A DNA stretch of 64,000 nt from CAVSMC01 sp963798655 (GCA_963798655.1 CAWCUH010000007.1:186001-250000); one strand, 5' to 3'; shown: positions 17,098 to 27,181, counted from the stretch's first letter. Numbers and translations are program-made. Notes: generated by a model from the sequence alone, not told the origin.

Positions 17098-18266
17098 CTA
17101 CGTTCTCGGATTCGGCGGCGGCGCGGCCTCATCCTTCGCCGGCACGCCGGCCACCGCGGGCGACTGGCCGCTGTTCGCGACGCGCACCGCAACGCCGTCG
17201 CGAAGCCGCTGCTGTCCGGCGGTGACGACGACGTCATCGACCGCGAGGCCCTGCACGACCTCGACCTTCGCGTCGCGCCGCTGCCCGATGTCGACCTTCA
17301 CGCGCTGCGCCTTGCCGTCGACGATCCTGAACACGTATTGCTCGCTGCCCTGCGGGACGAGCGCCTGCTCGGGAACGACCAGCGAGTCCTGCCGCCGCTC
17401 GGTGATGAGCCGCACGCGCGCGAACATCCCGGGACGCAGTGACGTGTCGGCGTTCTTCACCTGCGCGCGGATGACGATCGACCGGCCCGCCGCGTCGACG
17501 AGCGGGTTGATCGCGAACACCGTGCCCTGATACGTCTTGCCGGGCAGCGCGTCGAGCGACACCTGCAGCGTCTGTCCGACCTTGACCTGCTTCAGATAGA
17601 GCTCCGGCACGCGGAAGTCGACCTTCAGCGGATCGATCGACTCGAGATTCACGAGGTCGGAGCCTTCCTTGACGTAATCGCCGATCGAGACTTGCCGCAA
17701 GCCGATGATGCCGGAGAACGGCGCGCGAATATCCATCTTCTCGCGCTTCGCCTGCGCGAGCTGCAGCGCCGCTTCGGCGACCCGCAGGTTGTTTTCCGCC
17801 TCGTCCTTCGCCTGGCCCGAGATGAAGTTGCTCCTGGCGAGATCGACGGCGCGATCGAACTTGGACTTCGCGAGCTTCAGGTTCGCGCGCGCCTGCTCGA
17901 CTTCCGCCTCGTTGATCGCCGGATCGAGCCGCACCAGCAGCGAGCCCCTGGTCACGCGCTGACCTTCGCCGAACCCGAACGTGCTGATGCGTCCCGCAAC
18001 TTCAGGGCGAACGATGATCGACTCGTCGGAGCGCAGGCTGCCGACGGCGGTGATCGACTGCGGCAGCGATGCGAGCACGACCTTCGTTGCCTCGACGGCG
18101 ACGCCGTTGTTCGCGCCGTTTGCGGGCGGACGGCGCCGCCGCGGCCGGCTTGCCGGCGCCCGGCGACGCGGCGCGCAACGGCGGAGTCGCGGCCGAACCA
18201 GTATCCGCCGGCGGCAGCCGCAAGCATGGCGAGCGCGACGAGCATGCCGATGATGCTGTTCTTCAT
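17098..18266 (-). CDS. RND efflux membrane-fusion (adaptor) protein, frameshifted after the signal anchor
   Basis: Periplasmic adaptor of the AcrA/MexA type that links the RND permease to an outer-membrane channel. The start is ATG 18266, MKNSIIGMLVALAMLAAAAG, an N-terminal membrane anchor. The main body in another frame has the barrel-sandwich start VGSLRSDESIIVRPEVAGRI, the helical hairpin (ANLKLAKSKFDRAVDLARSN), the lipoyl return IRAPFSGIIGLRQVSIGDYV and the C-terminal beta-barrel. The frame changes somewhere between about 18130 and 18180, in an Ala/Pro-rich linker, where one or two bases are off. The total is about 389 aa. It is first in a two-gene operon with the permease. It is divergent from the Bug receptor gene at 18451. 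Confidence 0.88.
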
Positions 18267-18450
18267 TGTGTGGCGGAAATGCCGGCGGAGGCGTCCGGGA
18301 CGCCAAAAGCCGCGATTATGCGCTGCCGCTCGCTGGCACCGCAAACAGGGCCGATGAACGCGCGCTTCCCGATGGTCGCAAGGCGGCCGTCGTCGGGGGA
18401 CGCTGCTGGAATCGGCCGCTTTGCGTCCGTTACGGCCTCGGAGCGTCGAT

Positions 18451-19443
18451 TTGCCGAAACTTTTTGTTACACGCGTCGCCGCTGCGATACTCGCCGCGCT
18501 CTTCCTCGCAGCGCTGCCGATCGACTCGACGCGCGCGCAAGGCGCGTATCCTACAAAGCCGGTCAGACTCGTCGTGCCGTTTCCGCCGGGCGGGCCGCTC
18601 GACGTCGTCGGCCGCGTCATCGCGCAAAAGCTCGGCGAATCGTGGGGACACCCGGTCGTCGTCGAGAACAAGGCGGGAGCCGGCGGCAACATCGGCGCCG
18701 ACGCCGTCGCGAAGGCCGCACCGGACGGCTACACGATCCTGATGGGCGCGCTGTCGACGCACGCCGTCAACCCGAGCCTGTACTCCAACATGCCGTACGA
18801 CGCGGCGAAGGACTTCGCGCCGATCACACTCGTCGCGACGACGCCGAACGTACTCGTCGTGAACCCGTCGCTGCCAGTGCGCTCGGTGCAGGAATTCATC
18901 GCCTACGCGAAAGCGAATCCCGGCAAGTTGAACTTCGGCTCGGGGAGCATCGGCAGCGCCGGTCATCTCGCCGGTGAATTGTTCAACATGGAGACGGGCG
19001 CACGCATGGTGCACGTGCCGTTCAAGGGCGCGGCGCCGGCGACGCAGGCGCTGCTCGCCGGCGACACGCAGCTGATGTTCGACAACCTCGCCAACGCGAT
19101 GCCGCATGTCAAGGCGGGCAAGCTGCGTGCGCTCGCGGTGACCACGGCACAGCGCTCGAAGCTCGCGCCGGATCTGCCGACGATGGCCGAAGCGGGTCTG
19201 CCGGGATTCGACATCACGACGTGGTTCGGCCTGTTCGCGCCGGCCGGCACCCCGCGCGAGATCGTCGGCAAGTGGAACGCCGACGTCGTGAAGATCCTCG
19301 AATCGCCCGAGATGCGCGAGCGACTCGCCGCGCAGGGCGCCGAAGCGACACCGACATCGCCGGAACGGTTCGCGGCGTTCGTCGCGAGCGAAGCGCGCAA
19401 ATACGCGCAGATCGTCAAACAGTCGGGTGCGAAGGTCGACTGA
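18451..19443 (+). CDS. Bug-family (TctC-like) periplasmic solute-binding protein
   Basis: Bug receptors bind carboxylates or other small metabolites in the periplasm for tripartite tricarboxylate (TTT) transporters or for signalling. The protein is about 330 aa. The signal peptide LFVTRVAAAILAALFLAALP ends near TRAQG. The family start YPTKPVRLVVPFPPGGPLDVVGRV follows, then VVENKAGAGGNIGADAVAKAAPDGYT and the late PAGTPREIVGKWNADVVKIL. I chose the TTG at 18451 because GGAG lies seven bases upstream; a TTG at 18421 is also possible. No TctA or TctB membrane genes are nearby, as is usual for the many orphan Bug genes of betaproteobacteria. It is convergent with a second Bug gene. Confidence 0.9.
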   Translation: MPKLFVTRVAAAILAALFLAALPIDSTRAQGAYPTKPVRLVVPFPPGGPLDVVGRVIAQKLGESWGHPVVVENKAGAGGNIGADAVAKAAPDGYTILMGALSTHAVNPSLYSNMPYDAAKDFAPITLVATTPNVLVVNPSLPVRSVQEFIAYAKANPGKLNFGSGSIGSAGHLAGELFNMETGARMVHVPFKGAAPATQALLAGDTQLMFDNLANAMPHVKAGKLRALAVTTAQRSKLAPDLPTMAEAGLPGFDITTWFGLFAPAGTPREIVGKWNADVVKILESPEMRERLAAQGAEATPTSPERFAAFVASEARKYAQIVKQSGAKVD

Positions 19444-19446
19444 GCT

Positions 19447-19521
19447 GTCGTCCTCGCGCACGCGGGGACCCAGTGTCGTTCGTCGCAAAGACGCTGGATT
19501 CCCGCGTTCGCGGGAATGACG
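19447..19521. repeat. Palindromic repeat family A, complete pair between convergent Bug genes
   Basis: Two stem-loops, about CTCGCGCACGCGGGG and GATTCCCGCGTTCGCGGGAA, are separated by CCAGTGTCGTT and its inverse. The structure equals the one at 17016-17090. It fills the 79-bp gap between the convergent stop codons and may serve as a bidirectional transcription block. Confidence 0.8.
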
Positions 19522-19522
19522 A

Positions 19523-20490
19523 TTACTCGATCTTTCCGATCTTGCGCACGACGTCGGTCATCTTCGTTGCGTCGGCACCGACGTAGCGCGCGAAGTCCGC
19601 CGCGTCCTGATACAGGATCGGGCTGCCGGCATTCTGCAGCACCGTCTTCACTTTGGGATCGTTCGCCGCGGCCCTCGCCGCCTCGCGCAGCTTGTCGACG
19701 ATCGCCTCCGGCGTGTCAGCCGGAACGAACAGTCCCGACCACTGCGCGTAATCGATCGCTACACCGAGCTCCTTCAGGCTCGGCACGGCGGGCATCGACG
19801 CGAGGCGCGCGTCGCCCCAGTGCGCGAGCGCGCGAATCTTTCCCGCCGCGATCTGCTGGACGAGCGTCGCGGGACCGCTCGCGATCGCGTCGACCTGTCC
19901 GCCGAGCAATCCGACGATCGCGGGGCCGGCGCCGGTGTACGGAACGTGCAGCATCTTCGCGCCCGTGCTGCCCATCAGCATCGCCATCGGCACGTGCATC
20001 GTGCCGTAGTTGCCGGACGAGCCGAACGTATATTTGTCCGGCTTCGCGCGCACATCGGCGATGAATTCCTGATACGTCTTCCAAGGCGCGTCCGCGCGCA
20101 CGGCGAGCACCGTCGGATCGGCGGTGAAGCGCGCGACCGGTCGCAGCTGATTCACCTGGAACGTCGCTGCGCGCCCGAGGATGCGATCGGCCTCGGGCAG
20201 CACGACGAGCGACGACAGCGCGAGGAGTACGGTGTAGCCGTCGGGCTTCGCCCGGGCGACGAACGCCATGCCGATCTCGCCGCCGGCGCCGGCCTTGTTC
20301 TCGATCACCACCGGCTGCTTCAGCGCGTTGGTCATCGCCTCGGCCACCGGACGCGCGACGGTGTCGGCGACGCCGCCCGGCGGAAACGGGACGACCATCG
20401 TGATCGGCCGCTCCGGGATACTGTGCGCTCGCGACGGCGGCACTCAATGCCAGCGCGGCGCATCGCGGCGGCAGTGCGAAATCGTTTCAT
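19523..20490 (-). CDS. Bug-family (TctC-like) periplasmic solute-binding protein, frameshifted in the signal peptide
   Basis: Second Bug receptor, about 322 aa. The mature part reads IPERPITMVVPFPPGGVADT, then VIENKAGAGGEIGMAFVARAKPDGYT and the closing PADTPEAIVDKLREAARAAA, all family hallmarks. The start is taken as ATG 20490 (MKRFRTAAAMRR), preceded by GAGGAG at a good distance. Between 20410 and 20460 the frame changes twice: LSAAVASAQYP, the expected end of a signal peptide, is in one frame and the mature start in another. One or two single-base errors explain it. It is convergent with the other Bug gene. The ligand is unknown. Confidence 0.85.
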
Positions 20491-20738
20491 CGGTGCGTCT
20501 CCTCGTTGGAATGCCTGGGCGGCGTCTCCGCCGCGGCCACGCGCGGCTGGTCGTCCGTGTCGGCGAGCGAGGCGTGCCGGGCGCGGCGGGGTCGCTCATC
20601 GCGGTCGTGTCGTGTCGGGTCGTTCCTACTCTCTTGCGCGTTGGCGGCGGACAGTGCGCGCGCGGAGAGTTTGCGAGAGTGTAACGGATCGATCGTCGCG
20701 CCGTCGGCGGGACGGCGCACCACGAAACGGAGGCTTCG

Positions 20739-21289
20739 ATGAGATCTTCGACACCCAATCTGATCCGCGATCGCGCTCGCGCTGGCCGGCGTTTGCGCGG
20801 GATCGGCCGGCGTTTGCGCAGCCGATGCCGCAGTCGTTCCCCGATTCCGCGCGCGTCGTTTCGACGACGCCGATCTACGATCGCGTGAGCGAGCCGCAGC
20901 AGCAATGCAGGACCGAATACCGGACGACGGAGGAATACCATTCGCAGCCGTCGGCGCCGGTCGGCACGATCGCTGGCGGTGTCATCGGCGGGCTGATCGG
21001 CCACCAGATCGGCGGCGGCCGCGGCAACACCGCCGCGACGATCGGCGGCGCGGTCGCCGGCGCGGCGGTGGGAAATCAATACGATCGAAGCAACGACGGC
21101 AATCGCTCGTACGCGGAGCCGGGCACGCGCGAAGTGCAACGCTGCGAAACGGTCGGCGCGGCGCGCGACGTGATCCGCGGCTACAACGTCGTTTACCGCT
21201 ACAACGGACGCGAGTTCACGACGGAGCTGCCGTACGATCCGGGCCAGCGGCTCGATGTCGCGGTGACCGTTGCGCCGCAGCCGCGCTGA
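20739..21289 (+). CDS. Glycine-zipper 2TM (SlyB/Rick_17kDa-like) envelope protein, frameshifted in the signal peptide
   Basis: The central segment APVGTIAGGVIGGLIGHQIG (about residues 85-104) followed by GGGRGNTAATIGGAVAGAAVGNQ is a glycine-zipper pair as in the 17-kDa antigen/SlyB family of outer-membrane proteins. The C-terminal part CETVGAARDVIRGYNVVYRY and REFTTELPYDPGQRLDVAV is the usual soluble tail. The start ATG 20739 gives MRSSTPNLI. The hydrophobic signal AIALALAGVCAGSAG lies in a second frame and AFAQPMPQSFPDSARVV in the main frame, so two single-base shifts near 20765-20815 are likely. The total is about 183 aa. The role is probably envelope integrity. Confidence 0.8.
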
Positions 21290-21314
21290 CGTCGCGCGGT
21301 CAAACGAAGGCAGG

Positions 21315-21339
21315 AGGCCGCTCGGCGGGCGGCCTTTTT
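21315..21339 (+). terminator. Rho-independent terminator after the glycine-zipper gene
   Basis: AGGCCGC (21315-21321) pairs exactly with GCGGCCT (21329-21335) around a 7-base loop and runs into TTTTT (21335-21339). It lies 26 bp after the stop at 21289. Confidence 0.85.
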
Positions 21340-21360
21340 GTCATGCCCGCGCGACGATCG

Positions 21361-21735
21361 TCACGTCCGCAGCGCGGCCCACGCGAGCACGAGCCATGCA
21401 GCGAGGAACGCGATACCGCCGAGCGGCGTGATCGCGCCGAGCGCGCGCGTGCCGGTCAGCGCGAGCGCGTACAGGCTGCCGGAGAAGAGCACGATGCCGG
21501 CGACCATCAGCCAGCCGGCGAGCGCTAAGTCGGCGCGCTCGGGCCAGTGGAACATGACGAGCGCGATGCCGAACAGCCCGAGCGCGTGCAGCGCGTGATA
21601 CAGCACTGCGGTCTGCCACGTCGCGAGGAGGTCGGGCGCGAGCCTCGCCTTCAACGCATGCGCGCCGAACGCGCCTGCGCCGACCGCGACGAACATCAGC
21701 AGCGCTGCGACAACGAGCGCGACACGAGGCGTCAT
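21361..21735 (-). CDS. DUF423 family membrane protein
   Basis: A 124-aa integral membrane protein of the DUF423 (YgdD-like) family with four helices. The conserved first helix and motif VAVGAGAFGAHALKARL, then WQTAVLYHALHALGLFGIAL and FSGSLYALALTGTRALGAITPLGGIAFLAAW are characteristic. The start at 21735 (MTPRVALVV) gives the usual length; the longer open frame upstream to 22005 is antisense to ridA. The function is not known. It is divergent from ridA. Confidence 0.88.
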   Translation of the reverse strand: MTPRVALVVAALLMFVAVGAGAFGAHALKARLAPDLLATWQTAVLYHALHALGLFGIALVMFHWPERADLALAGWLMVAGIVLFSGSLYALALTGTRALGAITPLGGIAFLAAWLVLAWAALRT

Positions 21736-21817
21736 GCGGAGCCGGATTCGCGACGGCGCGATTCGTCTACAATTGACACGATCGCCCACTCCCGACGGGC
21801 GTGGCAAGGATAGCACC

Positions 21818-22195
21818 ATGTCGATCGAACGCCGGCACGTCGGCAAGCGCCTGTCCGATCTCGTCATGCTGACGCCGGCCGCCGGCGCAAAGCTCGTGTT
21901 TCTCGCCGGGCAGGTCGCCGACGAGCCGCAGGCCGACATCACCGGCCAGACGCAGCAGGTGCTCGCGCAGATCGACGATCTGCTGTTCGAGGCGGGCAGC
22001 GACAAGTCGAAGATCCTGTCGGCGACGATCTACCTGCCCGACATGGCCGACTTCGCGGCGATGAACGCCGTGTGGGAGCGCTGGGTCGTGCCGGGACAAA
22101 CGCCGGCGCGCGCCACCGTCGAAGCGAAGCTCGCGCGCGCCGACTACAAGGTCGAGATCCAGGTCGTCGCGGCTGCACCCGCGCAAGGCGTCTAG
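21818..22195 (+). CDS. RidA (YjgF/YER057c/UK114) family enamine/imine deaminase
   Basis: A 125-aa RidA-family protein. These trimeric enzymes hydrolyse reactive enamine or imine intermediates released by PLP enzymes. Family stretches: VFLAGQVADEPQADITGQTQ, IDDLLFEAGSDKSKILSATIYLPDMADFAAMNAVWERW and GQTPARATVEAKLARADYKVEIQVVAA. The conserved Arg before the C-terminal strand (PARATVEA) that holds the substrate carboxylate is present. The stop is one base before the GTG of the PLP enzyme astC, so the two are translationally linked. TACAAT at 21768-21773 could be the -10 box. Confidence 0.9.
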   Translation: MSIERRHVGKRLSDLVMLTPAAGAKLVFLAGQVADEPQADITGQTQQVLAQIDDLLFEAGSDKSKILSATIYLPDMADFAAMNAVWERWVVPGQTPARATVEAKLARADYKVEIQVVAAAPAQGV

Positions 22196-22196
22196 C

Positions 22197-23495
22197 GTGC
22201 CGCCGCCGAACGCCGCTGCGCAGGCAGTCGTCGCCGCGACATCGCAACGCGACGTCGTGCCGTCGTCGGGCGCTGCGACACTGCCCGTCACGCGCGCCGA
22301 TTTCGACCGCTACATGGTGCCCTGCTTCGCACCGGCGCCGTTCGTGCCGGTTCGCGGCGAAGGCTCGCGCGTCTGGGACCAGCAGGGCCGGATGTACATC
22401 GACTTCGCGAGCGGCGTCGCCGTCACGTCGCTCGGCCATTGCCATCCGGCGATGGTGAAGGCGCTCGACCAGCAGGCGCGCACGATCTGGCACGTGTCGA
22501 ACTGGTTCACCAACGAGCCGGCGTTGCGGCTCGCGAAGCGGCTCGTCGATGCGACGTTCGCCGAGCGCGTGTTCTTCTGCAATTCCGGCGCCGAAGCGAA
22601 CGAGGCGGCGCTGAAGCTCGCGCGCCGCTACGCCCACGATCGCTACGGCGAGCACAAGGTCCGCGTGATCTCGACGCTGAACGCGTTCCACGGTCGAACG
22701 CTCTTCACCGTCACCGCGGGGGGGCAGGCGAAGTACTCGAGCGGCTTCGGGCCGACACCGTCCGGCTTCACGCACATTGCGTACAACGACGTCGCCGCGC
22801 TCGAGGCGGCGTTCCGCGACGAAGGCGGCGACGACATTTGCGCGGTGATCCTCGAGCCGATGCAGGGCGAGGGCGGCATGCGGCCCGGCACGCCGGAGTT
22901 CCTGCAGGCGGCGCGCCGATTGTGCACCGAGCACCACGCGCTGCTGATCCTCGACGAGATCCAGAGCGGCATGGGACGCACCGGCGCGCTCTTCTCGTAC
23001 ATGCAGAAGGGCATCGTGCCGGACATCATGACGTCGGCGAAGGGCCTGGGCGGCGGCTTTCCGATCGGCGCGATGCTGACGACAGCCGAGATCGCGAGCG
23101 CGTTCTCGGTCGGCGTCCACGGCACGACGTACGGCGGCAATCCGCTCGCCTGCGCGGTTGCCGGCGCGGTGTTCGACGTGATCAATACGACCGAGGTGCT
23201 CGACGGCGTCAAGGCGCGCCACGCGCTGTTCATCGAGGGCCTGAAAGCGATCAACGCGCGGCGCAATGTGTTCGCGGAGCTTCGCGGCGAAGGCGTGTGG
23301 ATCGGCTGCGAGCTCGCGCCGCCCTGGCGCGGCAAGGCGGCCGGCGTGCTCGCGGCCGCGGGCGACGCCGGCCTTCTGGTGCTGATGGCGGGACCGGACG
23401 TCGTGCGCATTGCGCCGTCGCTCGTCATCAGCCTCGACGAGATCCTCGAAGGCCTCGCGCGACTCGAGACGGCGCTCGGCAAAGCGCTGCAGTAA
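22197..23495 (+). CDS. astC: Succinylornithine/acetylornithine aminotransferase
   Basis: PLP-dependent class III aminotransferase of 432 aa. In the AST pathway it converts N2-succinylornithine and 2-oxoglutarate to succinylglutamate semialdehyde and glutamate. Seen: the substrate-loop FASGVAVTSLGHCHPAMVKAL, the PLP phosphate site FFCNSGAEANEAALKLARR, the cofactor Asp in LLILDEIQSGMGRTGALF and the Schiff-base Lys in TSAKGLGGGFPIGAM. The start is the GTG at 22197, with an N-terminal extension of about 30 residues before TRADFDRYMVPCFAPAPFVPVRG. AstC and ArgD cannot be separated by sequence alone; the following astA and astB decide the name. Confidence 0.88.
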   Translation: MPPPNAAAQAVVAATSQRDVVPSSGAATLPVTRADFDRYMVPCFAPAPFVPVRGEGSRVWDQQGRMYIDFASGVAVTSLGHCHPAMVKALDQQARTIWHVSNWFTNEPALRLAKRLVDATFAERVFFCNSGAEANEAALKLARRYAHDRYGEHKVRVISTLNAFHGRTLFTVTAGGQAKYSSGFGPTPSGFTHIAYNDVAALEAAFRDEGGDDICAVILEPMQGEGGMRPGTPEFLQAARRLCTEHHALLILDEIQSGMGRTGALFSYMQKGIVPDIMTSAKGLGGGFPIGAMLTTAEIASAFSVGVHGTTYGGNPLACAVAGAVFDVINTTEVLDGVKARHALFIEGLKAINARRNVFAELRGEGVWIGCELAPPWRGKAAGVLAAAGDAGLLVLMAGPDVVRIAPSLVISLDEILEGLARLETALGKALQ

Positions 23496-23501
23496 CACCG
23501 C

Positions 23502-24549
23502 ATGTTCTTCGTCCGGCCGATCGCGCGGGACGACCTGCCGGCGGTGTTCGCGCTGACCGAGCGCACCGGAACCGGCCTCACGTCGCTTCCCGCCGATCGC
23601 GAGCGGCTCGCCGCGCGCATCGACCGCTCGCTCGCGTCATTCTCGACCACGGCGCTGCGCGCTGACGAATGCTACGTGTTCGTGCTGGTCGATGGCGACG
23701 ATGAGCGCGTCGTCGGCATCTGTGCGATCGAGGCGGCCGTCGGGCTGACCGAGCCCTGGTACAACTACCACGTCGGCACGCTCGTGCACGCGTCGCGCAC
23801 GCTCGACGTCTACACGGTCGCGCCGACGCTCTTCCTTTCGAACGACCACACCGGCCAGAGCGAGCTGTGCTCGCTCTTTCTTGACCATGCCTTTCGGCGC
23901 GGCAGCAACGGCGCGTTGCTCGCGAAGAGCCGCTTCGCATTCATCGCCGAGCATCCGGCCCGCTTCGCCGACAAGGTGATCGCCGAGATGCGCGGGCGGC
24001 TCGACGCCGAAGGCCGGAGCCCGTTCTGGGAAGGCCTCGGCCGGCATTTCTTCGCGATGGAATACTCGACGGCCGACTACCTGACCGGCATCGGCCAGAA
24101 GGCGTTCATCGCCGAGCTGATGCCGCGCCATCCGGTCTACGCGAACCTGCTGCCCGAATCGGCGCGCAGCGGCGATCGGCGAAGTGCACGCCGACACCGA
24201 GCCCGCGCGCAAGCTGCTCGAGGAGGAAGGATTCCGCTACGAGGGCTACGTCGACATCTTCGACGCCGGTCCGACGCTCGAATGCTTTCGCGACGACATC
24301 CGCGCCGTGCGGCGAAGCGACGTGTTCGCCGTCGCGCTCGGCGAAGCCGACCCCGTGCCGGACACGCCGGCCGATTTCGTGCGATGGCTCGTGTCGAACC
24401 GAAAGTTCGCCGACTTTCGCGCGATCGTCGTCGCGGCGCCGCGGCGCATCGGCGAGCGCTTTCCGCTGCTGCCGTACGCGGCCGGGCATCTCGGCGTCGA
24501 TGAAGGCGACCTCGTGCGCGCCGTCGCGCTGAAGCCGCGCGATCGATGA
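23502..24549 (+). CDS. astA: Arginine N-succinyltransferase, frameshifted
   Basis: AstA transfers succinyl from succinyl-CoA to the alpha-amino group of arginine, the first step of the AST catabolic pathway. Family pieces: MFFVRPIARDDLPAVFAL, GICAIEAAVGLTEPWYNYHVG, TLFLSNDHTGQSELCSLFL, SPFWEGLGRHFFAMEYSTADYLTGIGQKAFIAELMP. One extra base near 24168 (GCGCGCAGCGGCG) shifts the frame. The rest, IGEVHADTEPARKLLEEEGF and YVDIFDAGPTLECFRDDIRA, continues in the next frame to the TGA at 24547-24549. The corrected length is about 349 aa, as expected (E. coli 344). It lies 6 bp after astC and overlaps astB by 4 bp (ATGA). Confidence 0.9.
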
Positions 24550-25894
24550 CGACCGACAGCGCGGTCGAAGTGAACTTCGACGCGATCCCGGGGCCGACGC
24601 ACAACTACTCGGGCCTGTCGTTCGGCAATCTCGCCGCCGAGCGCAACGCGGAGCTCGTGTCGAACCCGCGCGAAGCGGCGCTGCAGGGACTCGCCAAGAT
24701 GCGTGCGCTGGCCGCGCGCGGCTTCGCGCAAGCAGTGCTGCCGCCGCACGAGCGGCCGGCGCTATGGGTGCTGCGCGATCTCGGCTTCGCCGGCGACGAC
24801 GCCGACGTGCTGCGCCGCGCTGCCATCGAAGCGCCGCGGCTTCTCGCAGCATGCTCGTCCGCGTCCGCGATGTGGGCGGCGAACGCCGCGACGGTCAGCG
24901 CATCGGCCGACACCGCCGATCGCCGCGTGCATTTCACGCCGGCGAACCTCGCGGCCAATTTTCATCGCTCGCTCGAGGCGGCGACGACGACGCGCGTGCT
25001 GCGCGCGATCTTCGCCGATCGCGATCGGTTCATCGTGCACGATCCGCTGCCGTGCGCGCCGCAACTCGGTGACGAAGGGGCAGCGAACCATACGCGGTTC
25101 GTCGCGAACGGCGCGCAAGCGGGCGTCGAGCTCTTCGTGTACGGCCGCTGCGCGTTCGGCGACGGCCCGGCGCCGCGACGCTTTCCGGCGCGGCAGACGT
25201 TCGAAGCATCGACTGCCATCGCGCGCCGTCACGGCGTCGACGCCGTCGCGCACGCGTCTTTGCGCAACAGAATCCCGCGGCGATCGACGCGGGCGTCTTC
25301 CACAACGACGTGATCGCCGTGGGCAGCGGCAGCCTGCTGCTCTGCCATGAGCAGGCGTACGTCGACCAGGCGCATGTGCTCGACGCGCTCGCTCAATCGA
25401 TAGGAGATTCGTTCGAAGCGATCGTCGTGCCGGACGCAGCGCTGACCGTCGACGACGCGGTGTCGACCTATCTGTTCAACAGCCAGCTCCTTCCACGCGC
25501 GGACGGCCGCTTCATGCTGGTCGCGCCGGCCGACATCCGCGACAACCCGCGGGTGAGCGCGTACGTCGATGCGCTCATTGCATCGGGCGGCCCGATCGCC
25601 GAAGTCTTGACGTTCGACCTGCGCCAGAGCATGCGCAACGGCGGCGGGCCGGCGTGCATCCGGCTGCGCGTCCCACTGACTGCTGAGGAGCGCGCCGCCG
25701 TATCGGCCCGCGTGTTCGTCGACGATGCGCTCGCCGACGAACTCGAAGCATGGATCCGGCGCAATTATCGCGACCGCCTGTCGCCGGCCGACCTCGCCGA
25801 TCCGTCGCTGCTCGACGAGTCGCGGCGCGCGCTCGACGAGCTCACGCGGATGCTGCGGCTGCCCGCGGTGTATCCGTTCCAGCGGGATGCTTAG
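24546..25894 (+). CDS. astB: N-succinylarginine dihydrolase, frameshifted
   Basis: AstB hydrolyses N2-succinylarginine to succinylornithine, CO2 and ammonia; it belongs to the amidinotransferase/dihydrolase superfamily. The first half starts with EVNFDAIPGPTHNYSGLSFG and has the ANAATVSASADTADRRVHFTPANL segment and RQTFEASTAIARRHGVD. The second half has PAAIDAGVFHNDVIAVGSGS with the catalytic-type His and ends with SMRNGGGPACIRLRVPLT, holding the nucleophilic Cys. One base is missing near 25260 between the halves. The corrected length is about 449 aa (family about 440-450). astD and astE, needed to complete the pathway, are not in the window. Confidence 0.9.
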
Positions 25895-25903
25895 CGCGAG
25901 GCG

Positions 25904-27181
25904 TCAATCCGCCATCACCACCGGCAGCGTCCGATGCCGGCGCACCGGCGACCACATCACCGCGGCCGCCGCGAGCAGCACGCCGAGCGCAGCGACGGCG
26001 AGCAATGTCGCGCGCAATCCGATCGCCGTCGCGATCACGCCGCCTGCCAGCGCGCCGAGCGGTGCCGCGGCGACGGTCAGGAAGCGCATCGTCGCCGTCA
26101 TGCGGCCGAGCAGCCGGTCGGGCGTGATCGCCTGGCGCAACGCGAGGTAGTTGATGCCCCACAGGATTGCGCCGAAGTCGAACACGAACATCGCTGCGCC
26201 GAGCGCGATCGTCGCGAACCACGCCGGTCCGCTCACGAGCGCGTACGCCTGGCCGCCGACGACGGTGAGGATCAGCCCGAGCAGGATCGACGTGCCGACG
26301 CCATGGCGCTTCGAAAGCCGTTCCGCCGACGCCGCCGCGATCACGCATCCGAGACCGCCGCACGCGTACGCGAGGCCGATCGCGCCGGCCGACAATGCGA
26401 GCTCGCGCGTCGCGAACAGCACGAGCACCGCCATCTGCATGTGGTGCAGCACCTGCCAGCCGGCGGCGATGCAGGCGAGCGCCCACAGCGTCCGGTTGCC
26501 GTAGACGAGCTTCAGCCCTTCGACGATCTCGGCGGTGACCGACGCGCGGGGACCGCGATGGGCGACGTCGTTCGGCGCGCGCACATGACGCAGCATCAAC
26601 GCCGAGACGAAGAAGCCGACGGCATCGAGCGCGATCGCGAACGGCGCGCTCAGCAGCTGGATCAGCCCGCCGGCGAGGCCCGGCCCGACGAGCGCCGACG
26701 ACGTCTCGCCGAGCGAGATCTTCGCGTTCGCCTCGACCAGCCGCTTGCGTCCGGCGAGCTGCGCGAGCAGAACCTGGTACGCCGCGCCGCCGACGACGTT
26801 CTGCACGCCGCAGAAGAAGCCGACGACGAACAGCACGTCGATGGAAAGCGCACCGAACCACGCGGCGATCGGCACGGCGAGCAGCGCGACGCCGCGCGTG
26901 ATGTCGGCGACGATGACGACGGGAAGCTTGCGCACGCGGTCGAGCATCACGCCGGCGTGCAGCGACACGAGCGCGAACGGCAGCGTCTCGAGCGCGACGA
27001 GCACGCCCATCTGCATCGGCGTCGCGTGCAGCAGCAGCGCCGCGGTAAGCGGCAGCGCGAGGTTCGTGATCTGCGCGCCGAACGCGGTGATGGTCAGCGA
27101 TCCCCACAGCTTGCGGAAATCGTGCGAAAGCCACAGGCCGCGAAAGCGGTGGCGGATCGCACGTCGAAGCTTCGTTGTCAT
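25904..27181 (-). CDS. MFS transporter (MFS_3, EntS-like exporter)
   Basis: A 425-aa protein with about twelve membrane helices, beginning MTTKLRRAIRHRFRGLWLSHDFRKLWGS. The stretch FRKLWGSLTITAFGAQITNLALPL and the motif-A loop GVMLDRVRKLPVVIVADITRG identify the MFS_3 branch that includes enterobactin exporter EntS and macrolide exporters. The next loop, FFCGVQNVVGGAAYQVLLAQLAGRKRLVEANA, is also typical. It is convergent with astB, with a 9-bp gap. The substrate is unknown; no siderophore genes are near. The start was set at 27181 because the upstream open frame lacks membrane or coding character. Confidence 0.85.
   Translation of the reverse strand: MTTKLRRAIRHRFRGLWLSHDFRKLWGSLTITAFGAQITNLALPLTAALLLHATPMQMGVLVALETLPFALVSLHAGVMLDRVRKLPVVIVADITRGVALLAVPIAAWFGALSIDVLFVVGFFCGVQNVVGGAAYQVLLAQLAGRKRLVEANAKISLGETSSALVGPGLAGGLIQLLSAPFAIALDAVGFFVSALMLRHVRAPNDVAHRGPRASVTAEIVEGLKLVYGNRTLWALACIAAGWQVLHHMQMAVLVLFATRELALSAGAIGLAYACGGLGCVIAAASAERLSKRHGVGTSILLGLILTVVGGQAYALVSGPAWFATIALGAAMFVFDFGAILWGINYLALRQAITPDRLLGRMTATMRFLTVAAAPLGALAGGVIATAIGLRATLLAVAALGVLLAAAAVMWSPVRRHRTLPVVMAD

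Noticed and set aside
13928..17530. A 1200-codon open frame on the plus strand opposite the RND permease
   Set aside because: It is rich in Arg and His with no family pattern and is antisense to an intact AcrB-type gene. Such shadows are expected at this GC content.
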